Assembly (NCBI GenBank): GCA_024760905.1
Contig: CM045731.1
Location: forward strand, 52,321,001 to 52,385,000
Source of the DNA: Plotosus lineatus
Taxonomy: Eukaryota; Chordata; Actinopteri; Siluriformes; Plotosidae
Reading direction: 5' to 3'
DNA length: 64,000 bases
The position numbers and the translations under genes are program-made. Below, one piece after another: positions 1 through 15,999 of this stretch (positions are counted from its first letter, which is position 1; every line of letters starts with the position of its first letter). The notes under the pieces are model-generated. The model saw nothing but the letters and a program-made list of their open reading frames with translations. It was not told the origin of the DNA and made no database searches.

Positions 1-4973
<4,973 letters not shown>

Positions 4974-5130
4974 TACCCTTTTGAAGGTTTGTGTCGACGG
5001 TGATTCATGATTAACTTTGCATTTAAGATGTTCTTTAGGTATAGTGTTGTACTGGATGAACCTTTTGTACAAAATCTCTGGAAGCCTAAGAAGCAGTGTG
5101 TAGCTTAACATTGTTGTTCATATTCAACAG

Positions 5131-5810
5131 GACTCAGTACTTAGGAGAGGAAACAGGAGAGCAAGTGGAGTGACAGGGCAGCGGCAGGCTTACTCCCTAG
5201 ATCTGCTCAGAAGAGACGTACGATAGTGGCGTCACGAAAGGGAGACTTTTATGTGTGTGGTTGTGATGTCAGGCTTTTTATATTCTTTTCTTTATGGGAT
5301 GCATTCCGTATGAAGCTTTGTGTAGAATTACTTTAAACCAGGGTCATAATTGTGTAACACCAACAAAATGAAGAAATAAAGCAACATCCAGTTTTTCATT
5401 AAGTGTACTGTTGTACTCACTGGGGGTCATATGGGTCTTGAGTTGTATAGTCAGGCATAGCATTGTGGAGGAGACTTGCTGGCTATACATCTCAAGTGGT
5501 GGTTGTGCCAAAATGGTGAGATTTTTGGTGGACTTACAAAGTCCAGGCAGACTATACAAAGGGAAATGTTTTAATGCAAGATCTCTGCCAAGCCACCTAT
5601 AGCAGCTTGCGAGCGATTTGGCCACCTGCTGGTTAGATTGCTTAAAGATGAAGCAGATTAGCTTGTATGACTACCATGACTAGCGATGGAAGCAAGCTGA
5701 GAGAGGAGTAGGAAGACCTTCGCCGTCAGAAGAATCAGGGAGCGTTTGAGTGCAGGTCGTCTCTGAAAGACTAGGAGAGAGCATCAGAATGGCTTTTTTG
5801 CCACCCGTAG
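5131..5810 (+). other. hnrnpa1: hnrnpa1 3'UTR exon (end uncertain)
   Basis: Begins after TATTCAACAG with GACTCAGTACTTAGGAGAGG, then AAACAGGAGAGC. As recalled, this block resembles the conserved start of the HNRNPA1 3'UTR in mammals. A GTAAGA donor at 5811 is the likely end; an extra internal splice (for example near 5700) cannot be excluded. Confidence 0.6.
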
Positions 5811-6065
5811 GTAAGAACAGACCTCCATTCCTACTGGACACAACTGATTTTATTCATTGTAGATGCAGTACAGTATTCTGAACTTTGCATTGTGTCCTTA
5901 TTTACATATATAATTAACAAAAGGAAAGTAACTACAGAGAGAAGAATGAACTGGTACAAACGTACATTGTGTAACGGTGTAACTCGATTCTGTCCCTTCA
6001 GATTAATGCATGCAGTCCTCCAGTCTGTATTGACATTTTTTTTTTTTTTTGCTTTGCCTTTTTAG

Positions 6066-6130
6066 AAGTTGGATGCAAAGAATGTCTGATCCTGATTGGC
6101 TGATTTTAGCCATCTTCAGGCACAATGAAG
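6066..6130 (+). other. hnrnpa1: Probable hnrnpa1 3'UTR exon
   Basis: 65 bases between a T-rich acceptor (CCTTTTTAG) and a strong GTAATT donor. Non-coding. It lies between the previous UTR exon and the poly(A) site, so it is read as a second spliced UTR exon. Confidence 0.55.
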
Positions 6131-6210
6131 GTAATTTTCCTTATTTCCATTGTGATGATTAACGTTAATTACGTGTTAACGTTTTTGTTTTCTCTTGTCT
6201 GTCTTTTTAG

Positions 6211-6290
6211 CACCAAAGACGTCAGGGATAAACATTTTTACTATGTTTGTAACTTTTTATAATGTAAATAAAGTTTTTTTAAAAAAAAAG
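6211..6290 (+). other. hnrnpa1: Last hnrnpa1 3'UTR exon
   Basis: Follows acceptor GTCTTTTTAG and runs through AATAAA at 6267 to an A-rich end at about 6290. The end point is inferred from the signal. Confidence 0.6.
6267..6272 (+). terminator. Poly(A) signal AATAAA of hnrnpa1
   Basis: Canonical hexamer followed by GTTTTTTT, in the expected place after the UTR exons. Confidence 0.75.
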
Positions 6291-6322
6291 TGATGAAACA
6301 CAAGGTTTCTGTGAGTTAATGC

Positions 6323-6328
6323 TTTATT
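6323..6328 (-). terminator. Poly(A) signal AATAAA of nfe2
   Basis: TTTATT on the plus strand reads AATAAA for nfe2. It is the only canonical hexamer I see downstream of its stop. It implies a 3'UTR of about 540 bases and a 3' end within a few tens of bases of the hnrnpa1 end. Confidence 0.55.
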
Positions 6329-6344
6329 TATATGTATGTAGTAT

Positions 6345-6670
6345 GATGAGGGGTGGTATAGTGGTTAACACATCCGTTTCACAGCAAGAAGGTCATGCCT
6401 TGGGCGTTTCTGTGTGGGGTTTGCACCACCACCTCATGCATGTCTGGGTTTCTTCCATGTACTTCGGTTAACTCCAACTGTCTAATGACATACACATTAA
6501 GCTAATTGGCTGTTCCTAATTGCCCCCCAGGTGTGAGCAGAAGTAGTTTGTGTTCCCCTGCAATGGTTACATGGGGTTTTCAGTGTGCCCCGTCTTCGCT
6601 CAGTGTCAGCTGAGATAGACATACACTCTCCATGACCCTAGTGGTCGGATTAAGTGGTTCAGAAAGTGAA
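6345..6670 (+). repeat. Common teleost SINE-type repeat (family 2) in the nfe2 3'UTR region
   Basis: Head GGTGGTATAGTGGTTAACAC with 'cacagcaagaaggtc' and a tail 'agctgagatagac ... ggttcagaaagtgaatgaga'. It has A- and B-box-like motifs of a tRNA-derived element. It falls in the predicted nfe2 3'UTR in the orientation opposite to nfe2. Confidence 0.7.
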
Positions 6671-6867
6671 TGAGAGTAGTATCACAAATGTTGGAACACT
6701 GCAGATTATTAGCTAGCATGCAGTCTTTGTCTTGTCTTCAGCTGTGGCCCTGAGAAGTTGATGTTTAGTTGCCTGTCATGATAAAGACTTGCAGCATAAG
6801 TTTTTGGGACAGCCAACATTTAACCATATACTTGACTATTATGTAAGACACCATCATCCTCCTTTAC

Positions 6868-8052
6868 CTATTCCCCATGCAAAGAATTGTTTCGCTGCAG
6901 AAGGTAAAGGTTTCCATCGTTACTTTGTTGGAGTGAATAGTCCTCCAGAGAATACGGGTGTCCGTCTTCATCCCGTAACTGAGAAAATACTTTCACATAA
7001 AGCTCAGAGAGATGACATTGTAGCATAGTGAGGTTTTGTTGGAACTCAAGCCTCTCTCGTGCTAGATGTTCCCGGCGAGCCCTCAGCTGACCCAGCTCAT
7101 GTTCTAGATGCACAATGTTTTCCAGCTTTCTCTTCCGGCAGTTCTGTGCTGCTACCTTGTTTTTACCACGGCGCCGGATATCACGCACAAGTGTGAGCTG
7201 GGCGTCATTCAGTGCATGTCTGCTCAGTAGCTCGTTGAAGTCATCTACCGGCAGATTGACTATCTTTTCAAGTGGGAAAGGGATTTGGAGGGCAATTGCT
7301 CTTCGTTGGTCTCTGGTAAGAGGGCCAGAGACACCGACCTCTTTTGTTTTTGGGTGTGGTGTCTGGAAAGAGACTGTTCCTGGTGGGCTTGGATGGTTTG
7401 CGTGTGGATCATGCAGAAACAATTGTGGTTTTGTGGCTGTTAGGTGTTGATGTGAATGAGGTACATGCTGATGGCCTTGGTGTGGGTTTGACGTGACTGG
7501 AAAGTACGACTGTCCAGAGTATGTGTGCGAATAATCCATGGAAACATTAACGCTTGGTCTCATGTGACACGGGTCCCCACTGCAGTCAACCTCACAGTCA
7601 GTATAGCTGTCTTGGGGTACAAATATAAGTGCCCCATGGACTTCATTCTCAGGCGAGGTAAGTGGTGGGCTTGACCCCAAAGAAAGACCAGAGTCCGACT
7701 CTGGGTCATCTAAGTGTCGGTTGCAGTGTTTTTCCTGTCCTTGATTTGTGTTTGTCATGTTCGTGGGATCCAAGAGGCTCATGAGTTGGGGTTGAAGAGG
7801 CGGGGCATTCGGCAGTAATCTGGTTGACTGGCATCCACCGTGTCCGTAGTGCATCTCCATATTGGGGTTCAGGCGTTGGTACGGAGATAGTGCATCAGCA
7901 TACCCGGCTTCATAAGCAGTAGCAGGGCTTGCCTGACAGTTGGGTGGGTTGGTTTCTCCCAGGTTCATCCCACAATTCCCAAAATGCGCCACTGGCTCCA
8001 TAGCAATATAAGGACCAGCCTCAAATTGATTCTCATTGGGGACTTCAAATTC
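6868..8052 (-). CDS. nfe2: nfe2 second coding exon (CNC and bZIP)
   Basis: Starts after an ATCGTAG acceptor with EFEVPNENQFEAGPYIA. These 17 residues precede an internal Met at 8001, so the frame does not start there. Ends ...NNSLHGE and TAG at 6868-6870. Confidence 0.95.
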   Translation of the reverse strand, partial: EFEVPNENQFEAGPYIAMEPVAHFGNCGMNLGETNPPNCQASPATAYEAGYADALSPYQRLNPNMEMHYGHGGCQSTRLLPNAPPLQPQLMSLLDPTNMTNTNQGQEKHCNRHLDDPESDSGLSLGSSPPLTSPENEVHGALIFVPQDSYTDCEVDCSGDPCHMRPSVNVSMDYSHTYSGQSYFPVTSNPHQGHQHVPHSHQHLTATKPQLFLHDPHANHPSPPGTVSFQTPHPKTKEVGVSGPLTRDQRRAIALQIPFPLEKIVNLPVDDFNELLSRHALNDAQLTLVRDIRRRGKNKVAAQNCRKRKLENIVHLEHELGQLRARREHLARERLEFQQNLTMLQCHLSELYVKVFSQLRDEDGHPYSLEDYSLQQSNDGNLYLLQRNNSLHGE

Positions 8053-8765
8053 CTACGATACAATGACAAAATAATTAATTTACTCTTTACACTTACGCAG
8101 CATTACATTTAAAAGGCATCTTGTATCTGTTCACATCATTTAGCCTTTTGTTTTTCCATCTGAGGGTAAAGGTTTAAACCGTAGGGGACTTCTCAGAAGT
8201 TGCCTGCGGGTTACAGATCATAACAGCCCACCTGCACGAATGTGCCACCCGGAGCTTATGCAGAGCTTGCTCAGGTCTGCTCAGGTTTCCGATAGGAACA
8301 GATGGCCATTGTGCTGCACAGGGGGCTGCTGGCAACCTACTGCACTAACCCTCGTTCTATCTGTCTTTATCCTTGCGTCACTCAATCGGCCTATTGTTGC
8401 ACATCTTAACGAAATCGCTGCATTTAGGAGGAATTCAGCTTGAGCTAAATGTTACAGGGCTTGATTTTTCATTAAGATAGATTTTAATGGGATTTCTTCC
8501 CTTCCCCTCCTTTTTTAAAAACGGGATTAAAAAGTCTATCAGTAATTGATACAAAATGGTCATTTTGATATCTGCACAATCCCTGGTCTCTCAATAGCTC
8601 TCCCTCTCTCTGACCTTTCTTTCCAAACAGCAACTTGAGCCTCAAACTGACCTGCAGCTCCGTGATTGCCATTAGTTCCTGCCAGGTCCAGTCCATCTCT
8701 GATTGTTGAGGAGAGTAATTGGCCCAGACCCTGCCACTTGCACTGAATCTGTGAGTGCTAGACAT
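6868..8765 (-). CDS. nfe2: NF-E2 p45 (CNC-bZIP transcription factor)
   Basis: Join of 8652-8765 and 6868-8052 on the minus strand, one GT-AG phase-0 intron, 432 residues (human about 373). p45 pairs with small Maf proteins on MARE/NF-E2 sites and drives globin and platelet genes. The first exon has WTWQELMAITELQ, the N-terminal motif seen in human p45, and the splice falls after TELQ as in human. DPESDSGLSL lies near residue 154. The CNC domain spans about 283-317 (IPFPLEKIVNLPVDDFNELL), the basic region about 331-349 (RRRGKNKVAAQNCRKRKLE), followed by a leucine zipper to about 390 and a C-terminal YSLQQSNDGNLYLL block. The compact length and the synteny favour nfe2 over nfe2l1-3. The start is the only in-frame ATG after an upstream TAG. 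Confidence 0.95.
8652..8765 (-). CDS. nfe2: nfe2 first coding exon
   Basis: 38 codons, MSSTHRFSASG to MAITELQ, ending CTGCAG with a GTCAGT donor. ATG at 8763-8765 follows an in-frame TAG, with only a GTG and no other ATG between. Non-coding upstream exons are probable but not identified. Confidence 0.88.
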
Positions 8766-9201
8766 CGACACTCCCCCATGAAGTCTGTTAGAGTTTACTG
8801 GTCCCTAAGGACACAGGCATGTTAAGACGAACATAAGAGACGATCATCATTTTAATAACAACACACCAGGACTCGTGTGGGTTCAAGATATTTGACAGGA
8901 ATGTTCCTACATGATACAAATAGCATGAAGGGCAATTGTGGACCAATTGATTACAAAAATGACTCACCTCACGACTGAAACTAAAGGGAAAAGTGCTGTT
9001 TATGGTTGAACACATTCAGGAATGACCCAAGTGACTGTCCTTCTCTGGAACACATGAAGCAGATACAGCAACTGAATTGTGTGCAAAACAGTAGCGGCAC
9101 AAAGGTTTGATGACTTTATTATTCTTAATCTAATATACTGAGTGCTTCCCCCCCCCCCAAATCCTGTGAGGCATCGGACCACTTCGATGGTTTCTGTTGC
9201 A
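8766..9201 (-). other. nfe2 upstream stretch, no gene seen
   Basis: Contains the 5'UTR continuation of nfe2 and presumably intron or promoter. No open frame or repeat is recognised except a short C-run at 9150-9158. Confidence 0.5.
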
Positions 9202-10032
9202 TACAATTATGTTCACAAAGAGAACAGTGTATATAAAAATGTGAATAAAGCTCAGAATGCTTATTATAGCTTTTATTTACAGAAACACGTGCATTGTGGG
9301 AATGCAACACACTCTTTTACAAATCAAAACATCCAGAAAAATATCAAATACAGTAGGTCTTATTTGTTTAAAGAAATAGAAGAAAAGCAAATATTAGACT
9401 GTTCAAAAGAATATAGCAGTGTCTGCATTCTTTACAAGCTCATTCAGTGAACTTCTAGCACCTGTGAACGGGTTTTCCATCCCAGGATGATTGACTACAG
9501 TATCTTCTGTATTTCTTGGTTTTACCTCAGAAACTGCATTTTTGATGTCACCCCACAAGTTTTCTTTTGAATTAATTTCTGGGGATCAGGCCGGCCATTC
9601 CATAACCTCAATCGTGTTGGTCTGGAACCAAAATGTTGCCTATTTACTGGTGTGTTTGGGTTTGTTGTCTTGTTGGAACACCCATTTCAAGGGCATTTCC
9701 TCTTCAGCATAAGGCAGCACAAACTCTTCAAGTATTCTGATGTCTTCAAACTGATCCATGATCCCTGGGATGTGACAAATGGGCCCGACACCATAGTATG
9801 AGAAACATCCCCCTATCGTGATGATGCTTCACCATGTTCACGGTGGACTGTGGCTTGAATGCAGTATTTGGGGGTCATCTAGGGGAGCCAGTAGATTCTA
9901 TTACACTACTACACCTGATAGTAAATTATTTGCCATGTTGAAATATCATTTCTACAAGAAACAGTAATTGATCAGGTTAGTGATATTATTATTAGTGATG
10001 TCTGACTGATATTATTTTGAACACAACTGTAT
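9202..10032 (-). mobile_element. Tc1-like transposon relic, internally deleted
   Basis: Ends TACAATTATGTTCACA (left) and, reverse complemented, TACAGTTGTGTTCAAAATAA (right) form diverged inverted repeats of a Tc1 type. Inside, minus-strand frames recall the catalytic end of a Tc1 transposase: ATFWFQTNTIEVMEWPA, then ENLWGDIKNAVSE. Stops and frameshifts abound and the N-terminal half is missing. Confidence 0.75.
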
Positions 10033-10164
10033 GTGTGTGTTACAAGCCTTCTGTAAAACCTATTTCCTAAAACAAATATCTATTCGCACTCGCATTCGTA
10101 TTGGCCAATTAAAAGAGCCGAGTAGCCGAATGCACATGTCTGTGGACTCACTCTTTCACATGTT

Positions 10165-10450
10165 TGCATGGGGAGGCTGGATATTTCATCCAGCACTGGA
10201 TAAAGGCGGGGAGCACCCTGAACAGTTCACCAGTCCATCACAGGTTACACACAATTAGAACACTCGCACCGAAGCCAATTTGGAACAGCTAGTAAGCCTA
10301 AAGTGCATGCCTTTGGATTGTGGAGGGGAAATCAGGGCACGCGGAGGAAACACATGTATGCGCAGGAAGAACATACAGAATCCATAGAGGAATGCCCGGA
10401 ACCTGAACCCAAGACTTTTCTATCGTCAGGCAGAGGCACTGACAGGTACG
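10165..10450 (-). repeat. Family-2 SINE-type repeat
   Basis: Shows 'caccctgaacagttcaccag', 'atttggaacagctagtaagc' and 'cctgaacccaagac' in the order expected for a minus-strand copy. Confidence 0.7.
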
Positions 10451-10499
10451 CAGCTGTACAGCCAAATATACCACAGTTACAGCATTTGGTAGATTTCCT

Positions 10500-10675
10500 G
10501 ATCATTGCCCTTTTTCAGAGTGATTTACATTTATCACTTTCATGCAATTGAACAATTGGAGGTTAAGGGCCATGCCTGAGGGCCAAACAGTGGAAGTACT
10601 GGGGGTGAATCCCTGACCTTTAGATCAGTAACCCAAAGCCTTAACCACATTTACCACCAGGCCACCACTGACCTC
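10500..10675 (-). repeat. tRNA-like SINE fragment (another family)
   Basis: Reverse complement begins GGTGGCCTGGTGGTAAATGT and contains GGTCAGGGATTCACCCC, matching A- and B-box spacing. The body reads 'ttggccctcaggcatgg'. Confidence 0.5.
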
Positions 10676-10689
10676 TACCCCAATATATG

Positions 10690-10691
<2 letters not shown>

Positions 10692-10744
<53 letters not shown>

Positions 10745-10751
10745 GTATGTA

Positions 10752-10794
<43 letters not shown>

Positions 10795-10830
10795 TGTATG
10801 TATATAATAAGCATATATATAAATATAAAC
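10692..10830. repeat. Compound (TC)n/(TA)n/(TG)n microsatellite
   Basis: Successive TC, TA, TG and TA tracts. Confidence 0.95.
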
Positions 10831-10844
10831 ACACAGATATACAG

Positions 10845-11010
10845 AAGGACCCCGTTATTCGCAGGGGTTGCGTTCCGTCCCTACCCGCGAATTTTATTTT
10901 AAAACCCTATGTATATTACTTTTCCTTCTTAAACACATTTTATAGACAGTCTTAATCATTGCTACATTTTTACTGTATTAATGAGTAAGTAAAAACTTTT
11001 TTGATTTTGT
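10845..11010. repeat. Tigger-like element fragment
   Basis: 'acccgcgaattttat' style terminal sequence followed by a stretch like 1290-1400 in the hnrnpa1 copy (AAACACATTTTATAGACAGT, ATTAATGAGTAAG). Only one end is present. Confidence 0.55.
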
Positions 11011-11017
11011 ACTGCAA

Positions 11018-11317
11018 TAATCTTCTTCTGGCTTTTTTCCCTTTCTCGGGAGTCGCCACAGCGAATCATCTGATTCACACATTTGATTTGGCAGAGGTTT
11101 TTACGTCAGATGCCCTTCCTTTCACAACCCTTTAGTAAGGGACAGAAACACGTCGACGGCTTTGCAGCTACTCTTTACGAAAGTCAGCAATGGTTCTTTT
11201 ACATTCCTCTCACCATAGACAGTAAGAGACATGGCCCGCCTTTGATAACCTAGTTAGCTGCACTGGGGGGGGGCAGTGAACCCCCAACCCGCCCTATCCA
11301 CTAGACCACCACTGTCC
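11018..11317 (-). mobile_element. RTE-tailed tRNA SINE (family 1)
   Basis: Minus-strand copy: tail GAGTCGCCACAGCGAATCAT first, then 'gatgcccttcct', 'gcaatggttcttttac', 'ttgataac', and the head near 11300 (AGACCACCACTG). The B box is damaged. Confidence 0.8.
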
Positions 11318-11693
11318 CTTTTTACAGCAATAATATTTATGAATATATATATTAGATTTTATTCCGCTTGTTCTGCATATTGGTTTTGTTTTGTTTTTTT
11401 AACCCTCATAACACTTCAGGGGCCATTTTCTCCCCTGGAGTGCATCCTGATTGTGAAACTGCCCAATTGTCGATTTTTATTGGGAATATTGAAGGGACTT
11501 TAATTTTATCCACTGAGAGATTAACCTGTTTTTGTTGTGTTTTTTCCCCCCTAGAGTACAAGGTTGATTACATGAAGTTTGTTGACCATTTAAACTCAAA
11601 ATAATTCGATATGATATGAAATTATAGCAGGGATTCTTTTTTTTGTACCCAGTGTATTTTATTAGCTTTAGCAAGCATTGGGGCAGAAATGGG

Positions 11694-12031
11694 GCAGTGG
11701 TGGTCTAGTGGTATAGGGCGCTGGATCACTGATCCAAAGGTTGGGGGTTCGAGTCCCACTCTCCACAAGGTTGTCACTGTACCCCCGGTGCGGCTAACTG
11801 GGTTATCAAAGGCTGACCATGTCTGTCACTGTCTATGGTGAGAGGTTCATGTAAAAGAACCATTGCTGACTTTCGTCAAGAGTAGCTGCAAAGCCGTCAG
11901 CGTGTTTCTGTCCCTTGCTAAAGGGTTGTGTCAGGAAGGACATCCGATGTAAAAACCTATGCCAAATCAAACGTGCGAATCATTCGCTGTGGCGACCCCT
12001 GAGAAAGTGAACAGCCGAAAGGAAATCTCAC
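11694..12031 (+). mobile_element. RTE-tailed tRNA SINE (family 1), best copy
   Basis: Head AGTGGTGGTCTAGTGGTATA (A box) and GTTGGGGGTTCGAGTCCCAC (B box) are like a tRNA gene, so pol III transcription is expected. The body includes a 'gtgagaggttcatgtaaaag' block. The 3' part, 'aggaaggacatccgatgtaaaa' then 'cgctgtggcgacccctgag', matches the two ends of the RTE-like LINE at 26666. Confidence 0.85.
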
Positions 12032-12981
12032 AGTACTATGAATAAATATATTTGTACTTACTGTAAGTAGTGTAACTATAAGAATAAATGAATTGAAGAT
12101 TCAAATGAGCATTCGAGCACTGAATTTAATTTGTGTCATGTTTAGTTTTGAATTGAGTAATTTAGTTTAGATTTTAGTTCTTGACTGTTGTAGTAACTTT
12201 AAGGAATTAAGCCGTAGATCCCGGTCATAGAAAACAACGTGGCGGAAAAAAATTCTAATTAGAATTTGTTGCACATATGCAACATGGGTTACATATGGCT
12301 ACAGGGTTACGGGTGATATTTTCCCATTATTTCACAACTTCCCCTCCAAAATAAATTTACCTGAAAGCCTTTTACAAAGAAAGAGTGAACACGAATAGCG
12401 AATATGTTGTGTAATTTTAGCAATTCAAAATCCAGTTCCAAAATTAGACATTTCAGCAGTTCTTCCCTCATTCTGTGAGAGCGTCCAGAGTTCCGTTGGG
12501 TTGTATTCAGCCTATCAGCTGAGAATTTGAGGAGCAATGTCAAGAGCTGATAAGACAATCTTTTTGGAGCCAGACTGCTGTATATAAATGCTACCATGGG
12601 GGCCTAACCACAGCGTTACAGGAAAATTATTTAAAAGTATGCTGACAGGAAATTCAAGAGTCCAGATGATCTTTATATTGCCTTATTGCATGGTTGGAAA
12701 AAAAAAAACCACTGAGCCAGAATATATAACATTTTATAATGGGAAACAAGTGCCTGCTCTAATGATGTGACTGCACAATTGCTATGGGGGATAATTTATA
12801 TAAGAACATCGTCAAAGAAATCATCGTCTTTCTGTTGAATATAACAAAACCAAAAGTGTTGCATTTTAGTTTAGCACCTTGTCTGGTGCATTTCCTTTGA
12901 CCATAACCACTTGCCAAAATTTGGCGGTACATTTGTCGAGGAGTAGTAGCACTGTTTCAACATCAGGTATGACAGTCTGAT

Positions 12982-12994
12982 CTCACTCTCTCTT

Positions 12995-13044
<50 letters not shown>
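12982..13044. repeat. (TC)n-(CA)n compound microsatellite
   Basis: TC tract merging into CA tract. Confidence 0.95.
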
Positions 13045-13047
<3 letters not shown>

Positions 13048-13770
13048 TATACACCAGACCATACTTAAATGTAGAAAAAATTTCATGGTAAATATATATA
13101 GTATTCATTAATGTCAGAAAGTATGCACTAATAGTGATATTAATAGATGATGTCATACAATAAACTTTTCATATCATCTTTAAATTCTTTAGCTTATATA
13201 TACTTTTAATAATTATAAAGTCTATAATTGTTACTTCAATTCCAAACATTTTCTAACGTAGCCCTGGGTATAAACTAATGTATATCCATTATAGCTTTCA
13301 GATATCCCATATACTTCATAATAATAATAATAATAATAATAATAAATTCAAAAGCTTACTGTTTGTAAAATGTACCCGAAAAATGGACAACAGTTTCAGA
13401 AACATGTCACTCCATTAATCATCTAGAAAACCACATTCAAGGTGAAATCATACAGAAGCAGAATATTTACACAGCAGTAAGTACAGATTAAAACATGTAC
13501 ATGCAGGGTAATTTTAAAAAACTAAAATATGCAAACTGATTTAAAAGAGTGTATTATAACTGTTACACCCGTCTGGAGTGGAGAGAAAGCATACCTTAGT
13601 CGCATTTCGTTGGACCCATGAGTTCAGATGAAATATCTCATGCTATCATGTTATCCTTGTCCAAAATGATGAACTTGAAGTTTCAGCTGAAATTCGGAGC
13701 CTCACAAATCAGTCATTGATGGTTTAATATTCATTTATACCTGAGAGATCTGAAGTTGAGGAAAACATAT

Positions 13771-13817
<47 letters not shown>

Positions 13818-13850
13818 GTCTGTATGTTTCACTCTCACTCTCTTTCTCTC
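13771..13850. repeat. (TC)n microsatellite
   Basis: About 80 bases of TCTC with TGTC interruptions. Confidence 0.95.
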
Positions 13851-15999
13851 TCTTCTGCTTTGGCTGTAACTTGCATAAATGGGATGGGTCTGTGGGTGAT
13901 GTAAGCAGCTTTCCTGTAAAGCTCCCACACAGTCTTGCCCTCTTTGTGTCCTTAGTGCAACTCTCACACTTTAACCTCTGAAAATGTATTTCTCCCACAA
14001 AATAGCCACAAACAGTTATGTCACGAATGCAAGAGTCCGCCGCTAGCCACCCTACAAACACTCCCCCCAAAAAAACCAGCCCACCCTCCAGTAATCCTAC
14101 TCCACCCTTTCCCGTTTTTCCTCTCCAAAATAACGACTCTTGGGCATCGAAACCCCTATGGTGGTGATGAATTGACATGTGATCACCAGCTCTTTAGATA
14201 CGTGCTTTGAGGTGAGGTTAAAGGAGGAGAGAAGGGGGGGGGGGGGGGGGAATCAAAAATGAAGCTTACCTAAAGTAACGCTGTAAAGAAAAGCCACCAA
14301 GCCACCAACAGGGGATGTGGTTAGGGAACGGAGAACACATGCTGAAGCACCTGGAACTAAATTTGGCCTTGCTGTGAGGACCTGTGTGAAGAAGGGGTAA
14401 GATGGAGTGGAGTGGAGTGAAGCAGTGGGTGGGGTGGGGGGGTGGGGTAGCTTTCTGACTTGGTTTAGTACAGATGGAATGTACACCTCTGACAGGTAAG
14501 AAAGGCCACATTGTTCCTATATCTGGCAGCCACATGGAAAGAGAAAGTAGAGGTGGAGGGACCAAGAGCATGTCTTTACATAGCTAGTGACCATCTGAGT
14601 CCTTGGCCTCTTCTCACAGTGCAAACTGGAAACTAATTGCTTCGCAGTTAAAAAAAAAAAAAAAAAAAAAAAAAATCACAGCTTGGAGGATCGGATCCAA
14701 TTTGAGATTTGCAATTCTCGATCACTCGTTTGAGAGGCTCGATTACATTTGACCAGTGCCACTGAGCCATTTGCCTTATCCTGTTACAGCCCTCTCAATA
14801 ACACTGTGGACAGAGACAGCTGTATTACACCACTTAAGAGCATTCAGGTGTGCTGCCATCCGCAATCATTAGCTCCACACAAAGGTGTCTGTTTATGCCA
14901 AAGACTGCTCATGTAGCTGAAGTGGAACTTAAATAGGGGAAGGCCGGCAGCAGCCAATTGGTTTGCTACTTCATCTACCATTGCACTGCCATTACAGCCT
15001 GCTAAGCTCGGAACAGGCACTTCGTCCAAGTTCACAGCAGGCCCATGACGTTAATTTCCAGATAATTAGCACCTTAAATATGGTGCCGAACAATCCAGGA
15101 AATGATAAAATAAAAGCAACAGAATAAATAAAAAAATAAAGCCGTAACAGGAAAACCATGAATGAATTTGAAGTCTTTTTCTCATTGTTGGATTGTTTTA
15201 AGGTAAGAGCACATCACAGTGTTTTGCAGTGAGGAAGATGTGCTAACCACTACATCGCCATGCCACACCCTGAAATCTTCTTTCTTAACTATGATGTAGT
15301 ACAACAATGCTGTAGTACAGCACGAACGACCATATCATGAGCAAATACACAAGAATCCAAGTTCAAAAATGTAGAATAAACATACCAGACTGTATTGAAC
15401 AAATGAAACCGGTGTAAACAACTGCGTGTATCTTGTAAATTTCTCTCCATCATTGTACCTGCACAAATCCTTTAAGAGTGAAGTGCTATAGTAGGCTCTG
15501 TGGTTTAAAAGTGTAATGAGGGCTGAGCACCGCTGGATCAAACTGTATTTAAAATAAGATACAGTACCACATTTCCAATGTGTATGTGGATCAAAAATAA
15601 TAACAGTGGTCTATAGCAGCCATGTCACAATTCATAACAAATTATAGTATTGGAAATATTTTTCCGATGGAGAAAGAAATCGCTTCCCATCTATTCGTCT
15701 ATAAAAGCTACTCGGTTCAGGAACTGGATGTTTACATGTTTGCGAGTCCCACACCTTTTTCCAGCCTAATAAGCCTTGCTGTAAATCTAATACACTGTAT
15801 AGGACCTGCATCCAGTCCACAAATCAAATATTTTGATCTGACTGTTCCATCCCAGATCCCCACCAATCAACCAGATCACCCAAATCAAGGTTAATTTCAA
15901 ACTATGAAACAGTTTATTGTTTAACTAACAGTTTGTTAATGACTCAACAATAATAATAATAATAATAATATACATAATAATAATGACTCATACTTTGCA

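Larger units (their letters stand above)
12032..15945. other. Intergenic stretch without recognised gene
   Basis: AT-rich DNA with microsatellites: GA/CA at 12982-13044, (TAA)n at about 13318-13344, (TC)n at 13771-13850, G-run at 14236-14250, A-run at 14649-14676. Several open frames exist but none has domain-like composition. Non-coding nfe2 exons could lie here. Confidence 0.6.

Noticed and set aside
7115..7450. 111-codon plus-strand frame over nfe2
   Set aside because: It is the antisense shadow of the nfe2 CNC-bZIP exon.
8001..8001. Met at 8001 as the nfe2 start
   Set aside because: The frame is open upstream to an AG acceptor at 8053, and the upstream exon carries the conserved p45 N-terminus, so the true start is 8765.
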